From Calothrix membranacea FACHB-236 (GTDB taxonomy: Bacteria; Cyanobacteriota; Cyanobacteriia; Cyanobacteriales; Nostocaceae), in assembly GCF_014696315.1 (NCBI RefSeq), contig NZ_JACJPX010000072.1:1-42119 (forward strand): DNA of 42,119 nucleotides. Reading direction: 5' to 3'. The notes under the pieces were generated by a model. The model worked only from the letters and a program-made list of their open reading frames with translations, had not been told where the DNA came from and ran no database searches. A program made the translations under genes and the position numbers. Positions 31,940-42,119 of the stretch are shown piece after piece (within the stretch, counting starts at the first letter, position 1; every line of letters starts with the position of its first letter).

Positions 31940-34900
31940 TTACATCGGAATCTCAATCACAAACTCTGCACCTTTCCCTGGTGCTGAATTGCAGGTTAAA
32001 TAACCTCGATGCTGTTCGACAATAATCGAATAGCTAATCGATAATCCCAAACCTGTACCGCTACCTACAGGCTTAGTCGTAAAAAACGGATCGAATATTT
32101 TTTTGAGTACCGCCTCACTCATACCTGGCCCATTGTCAGCAATGCGAATAATTACTTGATGAGAACTATTCACCTCTGTAGTAATCATAATTTGAGGTTG
32201 TTGATTATCTAAAAATTCTTTGTTGGCAGCAGCTTCTTCTAAAGCATCTACAGCATTACTCAGCAGGTTCATAAACACTTGATTTAGGTTTGAAGCATAG
32301 CAATTAACTAAAGGTAATGAGCCATAATTTTTCACTAATTGAATTTCTGGATACTTACCATTTGCTTTAAACCTGTGTTGTAAAATTAGCAAAGTGCTAT
32401 CAATACCAGAATGAATATCTACTTGTTTAATAGTGGCTTCATCTAAGCGGGAAAAATTACGCAGAGACAGAACTATTTGCTGAATTCTCTCAGAACCAAT
32501 TTTCATAGATTCTAAAATTAATTGCAAATCTTTGGTTATAAAATCTAGTTCAATCTTGGCAGTTTTCTGTTGAATATCTGCTGTTGGCTGAGGATAGTTT
32601 TTCTGGTATAAATTAATCAACTCCATTAAAGATTGAAAATATTCACTAGCTGGGAAAAGATTACCATAGATGAAATTTACCGGATTATTAATTTCATGAG
32701 CAATCCCCGCAACTAGCTGTCCCAAGCTAGACATTTTTTCGGCTTGAATCAGTTGAGATTGGGTCAAGTAAAGTTTTTGCAATGTCGATTCTAGCTGAGT
32801 TGCTTTTTCTCGCTCTCGTAGTTCGGAATTTTTTAATTCTTGTGTGCGTTCTTCTACTTTGATTTCCAAATTATGTGAATACTCTTCTAATTGTTGATTT
32901 GCTGATTTTAATTTTGCTGACTTCTCAGATAATTCAGCATATAATTGGGCTTTTTCCCAAGAAATAGCTGCTTGTGAGGTGAGTAGCGTTAAAACCTCAA
33001 TATGCTCACTTTTAAAAGCCCCGATAGTCAGATTATTTTCGAGATAAAGGATTCCCAGAGTTTTGCCTTGGTTAATAATTGGAATGCATAACAAGCTTTT
33101 AGGTTGTTGCTGATAAATATAGGGATCATAGGAGAGTGAAGTTGTTAGATGAGCATCATCAATGACTAAACTTTCTGAAGTACGATACACATATTTAATT
33201 ATGGTAATCGGAATCTCTTGGCTTGACTCTACAGGTAGCGATCGCCGAATAGTAGTGATAATATCTGTTTTTGTTCTCCCCGCCATTCGAGTAGCTTCTA
33301 GGAAGAGTTTTTCATCTTTAAGTAGAATCAATGCACATTTATCAGCACCGGCATTTTCCATGATGACTTGCATCAAAGTTGAGAGCAAATTATCCAGTTC
33401 TATTTCACTGGCTAATGCGTGGGCTGCTTTCATCACTGTTGCCAAATCCAGAGCTTCCGAAATATCAGTACTACTAGAAACGATATTTTGAATAGTATTA
33501 TCTGCTAATGAGGATTTACTAACAACAGTTGCAGGTTGATTTTCACTATAATTAAATCTGATTCTTTCACGCTTGAAAATATGAGAAAGTAATTCTGGAT
33601 AGCGTTTTTCTAAATCATCTATTTTAGCTTTTGCTCCCCAACGAGCATAGGCATAGTAAGCATCAGTCATATAAACTGAGGCAATTTTTTCCTTTCCCCA
33701 TTGCAGGTAAAATTTGGCTGTTAATTCATTCGCTAAAGCTTCTTCATTGAGATATTGATTTTCTCTAGCAATAGCAATGGCGCTTTCGTAGTAATCCATT
33801 GCTGGTAAATTTTGACCAAGTACCCGATAGCGTTCCGCTTCTACCAAATCATACTTATGTAAATAATTCATCGGCGCATAATGACCCCATTTTCGCAGTT
33901 TCTCTTGATTAGCAGCCACACGCGCCATTATACTTTCTTGCTCACCATGAGAAACATCAGGATACAAGGCTAACTGTGTAAGAGAATCATAAAAACAAAA
34001 AATAACACTTGATATTAGCCCAACTACCCCATCTAAATATTGTTGAGTTATAGCTGCATTTTTCGCAGCTTGGGAGTAATCGCCAAAGAGATAGGAAAGA
34101 ATGAGTTTATTAAAATATACACAGAAAATTGTAGTACTATCGCTGGCGGCTTGATATTGCGGCAGCATTATTTCTTCGTTGTAAGCATCGCCAATTAAAC
34201 GACATGGATCGTTAGCATAACCTCGGAAATTTAAAATAGCTTGCGAATATATATGGTGCCAACTCAGAGGAGTTTTTTGATTAAGTTGACTGATAATCGC
34301 ACCATAAGTTGGTATCTGTTCTTCTAATTGTACTAAGTCCTTACCAATGGAATAAGCATAGGAGAATTTTACGAATACACAAATAGCAGCATATTCTAAA
34401 TCTCCCATTTCTAGAGCGCTAGAGTAACCCTCCCACAAAGGTTCTAATGTTTCTTCTGTATGCTTTTTCCAATGTTTAATAAAACCATTCACCACCAGCA
34501 AAATTTTAGCTTTAAATGCTTTGGCATGAAATTTATCTAGTAAATTCAGTGCTAGTTGACCAAATTCAAACCCTGCGTCAATATCTCCCACAAGACCACA
34601 AAGAATTAACCCATAAGCAGCATAGATATAGGTAGACTCATGAGCATTACCATATTTAACAGATAGATTTACCAGCTGCAAAACAATGAGAATATACAGT
34701 TCTGGTACAGCTACATAAGCAGCTGTGGCTGTACTTAACATGATTCTCACAGCAGCTAACTTACTGGGGTTTGTCATTGCAGGTAAGTTAACTAAATCTT
34801 CCACTTTTTTATCTACAACTAGCAGATGGGTTTCTTGTAGCGCTTGCATAATATCTGCTTGCGAAGGCTGTTCTGGTAATTCCACGCCTAACAATTTGAG

Positions 34901-37513
34901 AAATTGTTGACCAATATCCAGCGCTGGCTTTAATTGATTTTGGGCAATAGTAGCTTGAATTTTTACTTCATATATTTTAACTTGGTCTAAAAGTGTTTTT
35001 GCTTGCTGTAATACTATTTCTGAAAGTATTTCTGTAACCTCAAAATTACCATTGAGAAATTCTGCTTCTGCTGCTTCTTCATATAATTTGAGAGTGAGAT
35101 TGTACTGATTTTGCCAACTGTCTGCTGCTAGCATATTGATGCCTACAGTTAAATAATCAACTGCTGCATTATAAGCAGTAGCAGCCTTAGCTTTTTGTCC
35201 AGCCGTTAAGTTTAGCTGGGCAAATTCATAGCGCTCTGTTTGGTCAGTTATTAAATCCAAACCTAGAGTTAAATGGTTAACAATCTGAAAAATCCTTTCT
35301 TCTATTGCTGCTTGAGGTGTCTTATCTAATAAAAGTTTTCCTATTTGCAAATGAGTTAATTTTTTTTGCAGTTCCGGAATTAGACTGTAAGCAGCTTGCT
35401 GCACTCGGTCATGTAAAAATCTGTAGGATACTGTAAGTTGTTCATAATTGTTAGCCGATGCAATCTGCTGCATGACTACAGATTCATCTTGAAAGAACTT
35501 ATAAACCTCAGTAGTGGGAATGATCAACCCTGCTTGCAGTGCTGACCACAAATCTAATGCTGTTTCAGCTAAAGATTTTTGGTTAACTATTGCTAATGTA
35601 GCTAAATCAAAATAGTTACCAATACAAGCAGCTAATTTTAAGACATCCTGAGTTGATTTTGCTAACTTTTGTAGTTGTAGCGCCATAAATTCTACAACAT
35701 CATCGTTTAAAGTCTTAGCTTTAAGTTGAGCAATATCACATTGCCAATAGCCACTATGAATATTAAAGCTAATCAAATCTTCTTCATAGAGCGACTTGAG
35801 AAATTGATTAGTAAAGAAAGGATTGCCCTGAGTTTTTTGATGAACTAATTTTGTAAATGGTAGCGCCACCAGAGGTGGACAATTCAGCGTATCAACAATC
35901 ATCTGATTTAAATCAGATTCATGGAGGGGATTTAAAATAATACTGTTGACAATAGAATTGGCTTTATGAATTGCATCTAAGGTCAATATTAATGGATGTG
36001 TAGTTGAAACTTCGTTATCTCGATATGCACCAATTAATAATAAATACCTCGTCTGGGTTGCACTCATCAATAATTGCATTAACTTGAGTGAAGCTGAATC
36101 TCCCCACTGCAAATCATCGAGAAATATGACTAAAGGATGCTCTTTAGTGGTAAAAATTTGAATAAATCTTTGAAATAGTAAATTAAAGCGATTTTGAGCA
36201 GCATTCCCGGAAAGTTCGAGGACAGGTGATTGTTGACCAATAATTCTTTCTAGTTCAGGAATAACATCAATAATTACCTGGGCATTTTCTCCCAATGCAG
36301 ACAGAATATTACTTTTCCATTGTTGCAGTTGGGCATCACTTTCAGTTAATATTTGCCCCATTAAATCGCGAAAGGCTTGTACAAAAGCTGAGAAGGGAAT
36401 ATTGCGCTGAAACTGGTCAAATTTACCTTTAATAAAATAACCCCTAGCGCGCACAATGGGTTTGTGAACTTCATTTACTACAGCAGTTTTACCAATTCCC
36501 GAAAACCCAGCTACAAGCATCATTTCTCTTGCGCCTTCACATACCCTATCAAAGGCTGTGAGTAAGGTTTCCACTTCCCCTTGCCGACCGTAGAGTTTTT
36601 CGGGAATAATTAAGCGATCGCAAATATCCCGTTGTCCTAAATTAAAAGTCTCAATTTTGCCACCTGCTTGCCAAATACTTAAGCACTTTTCTAAGTCATA
36701 CCTGAGTCCGTAGGCTGTCTGGTAACGGTCTTCAGCATTTTTAGCCATCAATTTAACAACAATTTCAGACAGGACTACAGGTATATTTTTGTTGAGGCTG
36801 TGTACAGTAGGCGGATGTTTGGCAACGTGGTGATGTACTAACTCCATCGGATCACTGCTGTTAAAAGGAAGATGTCCCGTTAGAAGTTCAAAGAAGGTCA
36901 CACCTAAAGAATAAAAGTCGGTACGATAGTCTACACCTCGGTTAATCCGTCCAGTTTGTTCTGGCGATAGATAAGCTAGGGTTCCTTCCAAAACATTAGG
37001 ACTGGTTGGGTTTTGGGTTTCTCTGGGAAGCAAGGACGCAATACTAAAGTCAATGAGTTTGACTTCTTTGGTATAGGGATTAATCAGGATGTTAGCGGGT
37101 TTAATATCTTTATGAATTACCCCATGCTGATATAGTCCCTCCAAAGCAGTGACAATTTGCATAGCAATAGTGAAAAATTCCCGCAATCCTTCACTACTTC
37201 TTCCCATGCCACCATCTTTCCATTTCGTCATCTCTTGGTGGAGGGAAATACCACCAAAATCTTCCATGACTAAGGCGTAGCCATTTTGATAATTTTCTAG
37301 GCTAAAGGTTTTAATAATGCCAGGAATGTTGAGATTTTTCGCAATAGTGTATTGATTGCGAAACTGCACCAAATCATAAAAGTTAGGATACTCACGACGT
37401 AAAAATTTGATTGCTACTGGTTTGTAATCTTTTTTTCTGATTCCGCGATACACCTGAGTTCTGCTACCGGAATAGCTTTCCTCATGTATGTCGTAACCAG
37501 TCAGCTTTAACAT
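31940..37513 (-). CDS. Ser/Thr kinase-AAA ATPase-GAF-histidine kinase multidomain protein
   Basis: An 1857-aa soluble protein. Residues ~8-270 are a Hanks-type kinase with [10 protein letters not shown] (His134) and DFS in place of DFG. A STAND-like AAA ATPase follows (~310-600: Walker [11 protein letters not shown] near 335, Walker [13 protein letters not shown]), then a long helical, TPR-like region (~650-1330), a GAF domain (~1345-1500), a coiled coil (~1510-1590), and a histidine kinase with His1606 in [13 protein letters not shown] box [17 protein letters not shown] and [10 protein letters not shown]. This is the trifunctional kinase architecture known from Nostoc/Anabaena. Both phosphorylation chemistries are in one chain, and the ATPase may act as a switch. 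AAGGAG 9 nt upstream supports ATG 37513. It is divergent from the REC-HK-REC-HPt gene. Confidence 0.93.
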   Translation of the reverse strand: MLKLTGYDIHEESYSGSRTQVYRGIRKKDYKPVAIKFLRREYPNFYDLVQFRNQYTIAKNLNIPGIIKTFSLENYQNGYALVMEDFGGISLHQEMTKWKDGGMGRSSEGLREFFTIAMQIVTALEGLYQHGVIHKDIKPANILINPYTKEVKLIDFSIASLLPRETQNPTSPNVLEGTLAYLSPEQTGRINRGVDYRTDFYSLGVTFFELLTGHLPFNSSDPMELVHHHVAKHPPTVHSLNKNIPVVLSEIVVKLMAKNAEDRYQTAYGLRYDLEKCLSIWQAGGKIETFNLGQRDICDRLIIPEKLYGRQGEVETLLTAFDRVCEGAREMMLVAGFSGIGKTAVVNEVHKPIVRARGYFIKGKFDQFQRNIPFSAFVQAFRDLMGQILTESDAQLQQWKSNILSALGENAQVIIDVIPELERIIGQQSPVLELSGNAAQNRFNLLFQRFIQIFTTKEHPLVIFLDDLQWGDSASLKLMQLLMSATQTRYLLLIGAYRDNEVSTTHPLILTLDAIHKANSIVNSIILNPLHESDLNQMIVDTLNCPPLVALPFTKLVHQKTQGNPFFTNQFLKSLYEEDLISFNIHSGYWQCDIAQLKAKTLNDDVVEFMALQLQKLAKSTQDVLKLAACIGNYFDLATLAIVNQKSLAETALDLWSALQAGLIIPTTEVYKFFQDESVVMQQIASANNYEQLTVSYRFLHDRVQQAAYSLIPELQKKLTHLQIGKLLLDKTPQAAIEERIFQIVNHLTLGLDLITDQTERYEFAQLNLTAGQKAKAATAYNAAVDYLTVGINMLAADSWQNQYNLTLKLYEEAAEAEFLNGNFEVTEILSEIVLQQAKTLLDQVKIYEVKIQATIAQNQLKPALDIGQQFLKLLGVELPEQPSQADIMQALQETHLLVVDKKVEDLVNLPAMTNPSKLAAVRIMLSTATAAYVAVPELYILIVLQLVNLSVKYGNAHESTYIYAAYGLILCGLVGDIDAGFEFGQLALNLLDKFHAKAFKAKILLVVNGFIKHWKKHTEETLEPLWEGYSSALEMGDLEYAAICVFVKFSYAYSIGKDLVQLEEQIPTYGAIISQLNQKTPLSWHHIYSQAILNFRGYANDPCRLIGDAYNEEIMLPQYQAASDSTTIFCVYFNKLILSYLFGDYSQAAKNAAITQQYLDGVVGLISSVIFCFYDSLTQLALYPDVSHGEQESIMARVAANQEKLRKWGHYAPMNYLHKYDLVEAERYRVLGQNLPAMDYYESAIAIARENQYLNEEALANELTAKFYLQWGKEKIASVYMTDAYYAYARWGAKAKIDDLEKRYPELLSHIFKRERIRFNYSENQPATVVSKSSLADNTIQNIVSSSTDISEALDLATVMKAAHALASEIELDNLLSTLMQVIMENAGADKCALILLKDEKLFLEATRMAGRTKTDIITTIRRSLPVESSQEIPITIIKYVYRTSESLVIDDAHLTTSLSYDPYIYQQQPKSLLCIPIINQGKTLGILYLENNLTIGAFKSEHIEVLTLLTSQAAISWEKAQLYAELSEKSAKLKSANQQLEEYSHNLEIKVEERTQELKNSELREREKATQLESTLQKLYLTQSQLIQAEKMSSLGQLVAGIAHEINNPVNFIYGNLFPASEYFQSLMELINLYQKNYPQPTADIQQKTAKIELDFITKDLQLILESMKIGSERIQQIVLSLRNFSRLDEATIKQVDIHSGIDSTLLILQHRFKANGKYPEIQLVKNYGSLPLVNCYASNLNQVFMNLLSNAVDALEEAAANKEFLDNQQPQIMITTEVNSSHQVIIRIADNGPGMSEAVLKKIFDPFFTTKPVGSGTGLGLSISYSIIVEQHRGYLTCNSAPGKGAEFVIEIPM

Positions 37514-38233
37514 TGCGGTTTTCTCCTTACAGAATAGATGTTTGTCCTATTTGTAGGGTTATTGTTCCCGCTATCTAAGTATGAGTAATGTCTATTTTGT
37601 ATGTGCTTATACAAAAATAATAATTATACAAGTAACAAACTCGTAATAAAATCTAGCATTATCTTAGTATTTGCTTTTACAGTAGTTTGCAACTAAATGA
37701 GGTACACAACTAGAGAAGTAAAGATAAAAGTTCTTCTTCTCCCTCCTGTCTTATTTTCAATTTAGAGGAAAATCATTAGCATGATTATTTCCTAAAAACT
37801 GGATAATGTGATTTTTGGAATTGCTTAATTATGAATTTTTATCCGCTTTCATGTTATTTAAAGCGTTTAAGCTTAAAATTTTTATATCGTTGAGATATTG
37901 CTGACATTTTATTGCTAAGAAACTTACGATTCCATTATTGCTTTTTCCCTATTTCCTTTCTACGCAAGTACTTAGGTTTTCAACTACAAACCTTAAGTAA
38001 TAATTGCATAATAACTATGACAGTTGATTAATTAGTTCAGTAGAGTTTTTAAACTTATATACAATCGACAAATATGAGATTGATTTTAGTTTACAATCTG
38101 TTTTTTTTGCAATATAAATAATTAAATGTAGAGATTTGCCCATAAATCTGTAAGGCTGACCGACTTGACTAAATTATTACGAATATTTACTGCCAAGATT
38201 AATTCTTGCAGATACTCTGAAATATTGAGTTGA
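37514..38233. other. Long A+T-rich divergent region between two signalling genes
   Basis: About 720 bp. It contains the repeat copy listed at 37678-37754 and a TTTAAGCTTAAA palindrome at 37866-37877. No ORF is convincing. It presumably carries both promoters, which I cannot place. Confidence 0.55.
37678..37754. repeat. Uninterrupted copy of the repeat that is split at 4225-4599
   Basis: TACAG..TTTGCAACTAAATGA, GTACACAACTAG, GTAAAGAT and CTCCCTCCTGTCTTAT occur here in one run of 77 bp. The same blocks occur in the same order at 4225-4599 but separated by the two MITE-like insertions. This copy serves as the empty-site reference. Confidence 0.6.
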
Positions 38234-38290
38234 TTGCTTGCTATGAGAAGCGATCGCTATTTTTTTAAATCGGCCTTAATTCCAATTACT

Positions 38291-40429
38291 ATGGATACCT
38301 TACTGAAATCAGCATCGCAAACAAATATTTTACTCGTAGATGACAACCCTGACAATCTACGTTTATTATCCAAAATGCTAGAGTCAGAGGGTTATGTGCT
38401 TCGCAAATCGCTCAGTGGACGTATGGCTTTGCAAGCTGCCCAACGAGAGGTACCAGATTTAATTTTACTTGACGTTAATATGCCGGAAATGAACGGCTAT
38501 GAAGTTTGCCAGCAGTTAAAGCTGCTAGAGCAAACACGTAATATTCCAATTATATTTATTAGCGCTCTAGATGATCTCAAGGATAAAGTCAAAGCTTTTG
38601 AGTTGGGAGCGCAAGACTATATTACTAAACCATTTAAAGAGTTAGAAGTACTAGCAAGAATTAAAAATCAATTACTCATTCGCCAACAGCAGCAACTGCT
38701 AATTCAACAAAATCAACGATTGGAAGAAGCAAAATTAGCGGCAGAAGTAGCTACCCAAGCTAAGAGCGATTTTTTAGCAAATATGAGCCATGAAATCCGC
38801 ACACCGATGAATGCGGTGATTGGTATGACAGGATTATTACTAGATACAAAGCTGACTCCGGAGCAACAAGATGCTGTAGAGACAATTTGTTCTAGCGGTG
38901 AAATATTACTATCGTTAATTAATAATATTTTAGATTTTTCTAAGATTGAGTCTGGCAAATTAGAACTAGAAACAGAATCATTTGATTTAGTAAACTGCAT
39001 CAAAGAATCAATAGCATTGCTAGCCAATGATGCCACAGCGAAAAAATTAGAAATTAGCTTTCATGTAGCAGCAGATGTGCCGACAAATATTGTGGGAGAT
39101 GTAACTCGTCTGCGTCAAATTTTAGTGAATTTACTGAGTAATGCCATTAAATTTACTCCCAATGGCTGTATTAAAATTGCAATCACAGCCCATCTCGCAA
39201 CTGCATCTAGCAATGGGGCTAATCAATCCGGTGCAGTTGAGCAGGAAAAGGCACCCCATGATACCTATGAGATCCAGTTCTCTGTCCAGGATACAGGGGT
39301 AGGTGTACCAGCAGATAAACTGAATCGATTGTTTGTGTCTTTTAGTCAGATTGATTCTTCCACTACACGCTGTTATGGAGGCACAGGTTTAGGATTAGCG
39401 ATCAGCCGCCAATTGAGCGAATTGATGGGCGGCAAAATGTGGGTAGATACTCGCCTGGGAGAGGGATCTACTTTTTATTTCACTATCCTCGCCCCGGCTA
39501 GTTATCCTGTACATACCAAAAAAACTCATGTACAACCTACTAGCCAAACAAATACCCAGCCATCTCATCTCATTTCCCTCAGTTCTGAAATGTCAGAACA
39601 TTTCCCCTTGAGAATTTTGCTGGCGGAAGATCATGCAGTCAATCAAAAGCTAGCTTTATTGATGCTCAAACAACTAGGATATAGAGCCGATGTTGTGAGT
39701 AATGGCAAAGAAGTTCTAGAAATTATCCAGCACTTGTCTTATGACGTAATCTTAATGGATGTGCAAATGCCAGAAATGGACGGATTAGAAGCCACAAAGC
39801 TCATCTGTCAAAAATATCCAGTAGATTTACGCCCGCGAATTATTGCCGTGACAGCCCGCGCCCTGCAAGGCGATCGCGAGGAATGTTTAACAGCGGGAAT
39901 GGATGACTACATCACTAAACCTATCCGCATTGACATACTAGCTCAAGCCTTAAGCCGATGTGTGCCGATAGTTTCTACTAATGGTGGTTTCATCCCCCCC
40001 AGCAGAAGCGATCGCCAATTCCATCAAGTTAAGGAACCACCAACAAATCGTTCTTTTGTCGCAGTAGCAGATTTACCAGCCATTAATACTCAAGCTATTC
40101 AAAAAATCTGTGAGATGGCTGGAGATGATGACTCATTTGTAGCAGAAATTATTGACTGTTATTTAGAAGATTCCCCCCATATACTGGAGCAAATTCGGGA
40201 AGCCGTTACCCAAGGAGATGCCCCAACTATACACCGTCTAGCCCATAGCTGGAAATCTAGTAGCGCCTATTTAGGAGCTAGGAATCTCACAGAACTTTGT
40301 CGAGAAATAGAAGCGATCGCTCTTTCCGAAATCAGCCATCTGCCAGAGCGACTTTATCAGTTAGAAACAGAATTTGAAAGAGTCAAAGCAGCTTTACAGC
40401 TAGAACGGCAGAAAAGAGTTCTCAGTTAG
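38291..40429 (+). CDS. Hybrid phosphorelay kinase, REC-HK-REC-HPt
   Basis: Numbered from ATG 38291 ([22 protein letters not shown], the preferred start; ATG 38243 would add 16 residues), this is a 712-aa soluble protein. Receiver 1 (~13-130) has Asp61 in [11 protein letters not shown]. The dimerisation domain has His167 in [18 protein letters not shown], followed by an HATPase with DTGVGVP and [13 protein letters not shown]. Receiver 2 (~435-555) has Asp490 in [11 protein letters not shown] and the KP lysine in ITKPI. The C-terminal HPt domain has His652 in [14 protein letters not shown]. All four phosphotransfer sites are present, so it can run a full relay internally, but it has no classical sensor domain. 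The next gene downstream encodes a phytochrome photosensory module, a possible partner. Confidence 0.93.
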   Translation: MDTLLKSASQTNILLVDDNPDNLRLLSKMLESEGYVLRKSLSGRMALQAAQREVPDLILLDVNMPEMNGYEVCQQLKLLEQTRNIPIIFISALDDLKDKVKAFELGAQDYITKPFKELEVLARIKNQLLIRQQQQLLIQQNQRLEEAKLAAEVATQAKSDFLANMSHEIRTPMNAVIGMTGLLLDTKLTPEQQDAVETICSSGEILLSLINNILDFSKIESGKLELETESFDLVNCIKESIALLANDATAKKLEISFHVAADVPTNIVGDVTRLRQILVNLLSNAIKFTPNGCIKIAITAHLATASSNGANQSGAVEQEKAPHDTYEIQFSVQDTGVGVPADKLNRLFVSFSQIDSSTTRCYGGTGLGLAISRQLSELMGGKMWVDTRLGEGSTFYFTILAPASYPVHTKKTHVQPTSQTNTQPSHLISLSSEMSEHFPLRILLAEDHAVNQKLALLMLKQLGYRADVVSNGKEVLEIIQHLSYDVILMDVQMPEMDGLEATKLICQKYPVDLRPRIIAVTARALQGDREECLTAGMDDYITKPIRIDILAQALSRCVPIVSTNGGFIPPSRSDRQFHQVKEPPTNRSFVAVADLPAINTQAIQKICEMAGDDDSFVAEIIDCYLEDSPHILEQIREAVTQGDAPTIHRLAHSWKSSSAYLGARNLTELCREIEAIALSEISHLPERLYQLETEFERVKAALQLERQKRVLS

Positions 40430-40559
40430 GGCATGGGGCATTGGGCATTGAGTAATGAGTAATGAGTAATGAGTAGTGGGTAATTTCTCCTTGTCCCCAT
40501 GTCCCCTAGTCCCTAGTCCCCAGTCCCCAATCCCCAGTCCCCAATCCCCAATCCCCAAT
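40429..40559. repeat. Intergenic spacer made entirely of heptamers, overlapping a stop and a start codon
   Basis: From the last base of the TAG stop: GGGCATG, GGGCATT x2, GAGTAAT x3, GAGTAGT, GGGTAAT, a T/C-rich transition with CCCTAGT units, then CCCCAGT, CCCCAAT, CCCCAGT, CCCCAAT x3. The final CCCCAAT (40553-40559) supplies A and T of the next ATG (40558-40560). No conventional promoter, terminator or Shine-Dalgarno sequence is visible in the 128-bp gap. Confidence 0.92.
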
Positions 40560-42057
40560 GACTACCGATTTAACTAATTGCGATCGCGAATTGATTGAGA
40601 TTCCTGGTTTGATTCAACCACATGGGATTTTGTTGACATTGCAAGAACCAGAACTAGAAATTTTGCAAGTTAGTGAAAACATCCAGCAAATATTAGGAAT
40701 TCCCACCGAAAATCTTATTGGCAAACCCCTGAGTGTGCTGCTTTCTCAAGGAAAAGTTAAAGAAATATCTCAATATCTCATAGAAGATAACTTAGAAGTA
40801 GTTAACCCATTAGATTTAAAAATTAAGAGTGCAGTAGCATCAGTTAATCAAAAAAAGTATTTACAAAATTTTAAGGGAATATTGCACCGTAGTGGTACAG
40901 CCCTAGTGATGGAGCTAGAACCTAGTCCAGTAACTACAAGTAAGCAGGTGATCAAGTTTTATCACCTGTTAAAAGAAGCGATCGCCCTGCTTCGCGCCAC
41001 CGAAAATTTAAATGATTTGGCGGCAACTTTAGCCAAACAAGTGCGGCTAATTACTGGCTTTGATCGCGTCATGATCTACCAGTTTGCTCCCGACAATAGC
41101 GGCACTGTGCTTGCAGAAGACAAAGCTAAAAATTTAGAAACTTATCTGGGGCTACATTATCCAGCTTTCGATATTCCCCTGCCAGCCCGTAATTTATATT
41201 ACAACAGCTGGTTACGGCTGATTCCCAGTGTTAACTATCAACCAGCAAAGCTAATTCCTACGGATAATCCCATTACGGAAACGCCGCTGAATCTCAGTCA
41301 TGCCAACTTACGCAGTGTGTCGCCTTGCCATCTAGAATATTTGCAAAATATGGGTGTGGCGGCTTCGATGTCGATTTCCTTAATTAATGACAAACGACTT
41401 TGGGGTTTGATTGCTTGTCATCATTACACTCCTAAATATGTTGATTATGAAATGCGAAAAGCTTGCGAATTTCTGGGGCAGTTTGCTTCATTAGAATTAG
41501 CTTATCAACAAGAGCAGGAGATGAATCGTTATCGCTCCCAGGTGAAATTAATTCAGGAACAATTGCGAACAGCATTATCTCAAGAAGCTAGCTTTATTGA
41601 ATCGGTTTTCCAGCGAAACCAATTGGCTGTCATGAATTTAGTTCATGCCCAGGGAGCCGCAATTATTCTAGAAAATGAAATTTCCCTACTGGGTGAAACT
41701 CCTACTTTAAATGAAGTACAAGCATTGATGAATTGGCTATTAGAGAAACAAGGCCAAGCAATATTTGTGACTGATTCGCTCTCAAAAATTTACCCTCAAG
41801 CGCAGCAATTCAGCGCAATTGCTAGTGGAATTTTAGTAATTTCAATTGTGCTGCAACAAAAGTCTTATCATATTATTTGGTTTAGACCAGAGCAAATTCA
41901 AACAGTTAATTGGGCAGGAAATCCCCACACCTCTGTTTCTATCACGAGCGATGATGAAATGCGATTAACACCGCGTAAATCCTTTGAACTTTGGCAAGAA
42001 ATAGTTAAAGAAACATCCCCCGGATTTCTCACAAGTGAGGAAAAATCACTTGGATAA
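40558..42057 (+). CDS. Phytochrome photosensory module (PAS-GAF-PHY) without output kinase
   Basis: A 499-aa protein. The PAS domain (~15-120) begins TNCDRELIEIPGLIQPHGILL, with Cys8 at the biliverdin-attachment position of bacteriophytochromes. The GAF domain (~140-320) has the DIP motif (YPAFDIPLPARNLYY) and RSVSPCHLEYLQNMGVAAS with Cys257 at the Cph1/plant-type bilin-attachment position. The PHY domain (~330-490) has the tongue motif LTPRKSFELW. The three-domain core is thus complete, but the chain stops after PHY with no histidine kinase. It lies downstream of the REC-HK-REC-HPt gene. The start fits family N-termini, although it has no Shine-Dalgarno sequence and is formed from a heptamer repeat. 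After TAA 42055-42057 the same frame stays open to the window end. Confidence 0.9.
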   Translation: MTTDLTNCDRELIEIPGLIQPHGILLTLQEPELEILQVSENIQQILGIPTENLIGKPLSVLLSQGKVKEISQYLIEDNLEVVNPLDLKIKSAVASVNQKKYLQNFKGILHRSGTALVMELEPSPVTTSKQVIKFYHLLKEAIALLRATENLNDLAATLAKQVRLITGFDRVMIYQFAPDNSGTVLAEDKAKNLETYLGLHYPAFDIPLPARNLYYNSWLRLIPSVNYQPAKLIPTDNPITETPLNLSHANLRSVSPCHLEYLQNMGVAASMSISLINDKRLWGLIACHHYTPKYVDYEMRKACEFLGQFASLELAYQQEQEMNRYRSQVKLIQEQLRTALSQEASFIESVFQRNQLAVMNLVHAQGAAIILENEISLLGETPTLNEVQALMNWLLEKQGQAIFVTDSLSKIYPQAQQFSAIASGILVISIVLQQKSYHIIWFRPEQIQTVNWAGNPHTSVSITSDDEMRLTPRKSFELWQEIVKETSPGFLTSEEKSLG

Positions 42058-42119
42058 GGAAAATTTAGGATCAAGGAATTGATACAACATCAAATTGCCC
42101 GATTAAGCAGTAACAGCTA
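42058..42119 (+). other. In-frame open continuation after the phytochrome stop
   Basis: The only open forward frame after the TAA is the same frame, reading GKFRIKELIQHQIARLSSNS to the edge. It may be a following gene (TTG 42079 is a possible start) or a former continuation of the phytochrome interrupted by the stop. The window ends too soon to decide. Confidence 0.3.

Noticed and set aside
1-42119. tRNA, rRNA, complete insertion sequence or prophage
   Set aside because: No cloverleaf with TTCGANNC-type arm, no rRNA-like sequence, and no transposase, integrase or phage structural gene was seen on either strand.

Overview
The window comes from a filamentous, probably heterocyst-forming cyanobacterium of the Nostoc/Anabaena/Calothrix group. 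This is inferred from four things: the very frequent GCGATCGC (HIP1) octamer, arrays of tandem heptanucleotides such as CCCCAAT and GAGTAAT, a sucrose synthase, and several large multidomain signalling proteins of cyanobacterial type. It looks like ordinary chromosome. I see no prophage, intact insertion sequence, CRISPR array, rRNA or tRNA.

Left part (1-10 kb): a 5'-truncated remnant of an ABC transporter substrate-binding protein beside a divergent partial ORF, a Uma2-family nuclease-like protein, mutS, a repeat-filled spacer with nested small insertions, a histidine kinase with a CBS-like sensor, a 68-aa unknown protein, and a GH57/DUF3536 glycoside hydrolase. Middle (10-24 kb): Ca2+/H+ antiporter, an animal-type heme peroxidase, two paralogous peptidoglycan-binding proteins, sucrose synthase, a 38-aa membrane miniprotein, an MFS exporter, a 115-aa unknown, an EamA transporter and argS. 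Right part (24-42 kb): an amino-acid-permease/histidine-kinase fusion, tmk and holB, a zinc-ribbon/Ser-Thr kinase/TPR/WD40 protein, a degenerate metallo-beta-lactamase-fold protein, a 1857-aa Ser-Thr kinase/ATPase/GAF/histidine kinase, a REC-HK-REC-HPt phosphorelay protein, and a phytochrome photosensory module with no kinase domain.

Signalling is the main theme. Three proteins share almost the same histidine-kinase core behind three unrelated sensory front ends (CBS-like, APC permease plus PAS, Ser/Thr kinase plus AAA plus GAF). The last two genes could form a split light-signalling pair: a photosensor without a kinase next to a phosphorelay kinase without a classical sensor.

The second theme is repeats. 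Heptamer arrays touch or form gene boundaries: they supply part of the start codon of holB and of the phytochrome gene, part of the stop codon of tmk, susA, the peroxidase gene and the phosphorelay gene, and they sit inside mutS just before the Walker A motif. A four-member palindrome family, a covarying hairpin pair and two MITE-like insertions, whose empty site is preserved elsewhere in the window, complete the picture. The most striking regulatory signal is a near-perfect CIRCE (HrcA operator) sequence between an unknown 115-aa gene and an EamA transporter gene, with no chaperone gene in sight.
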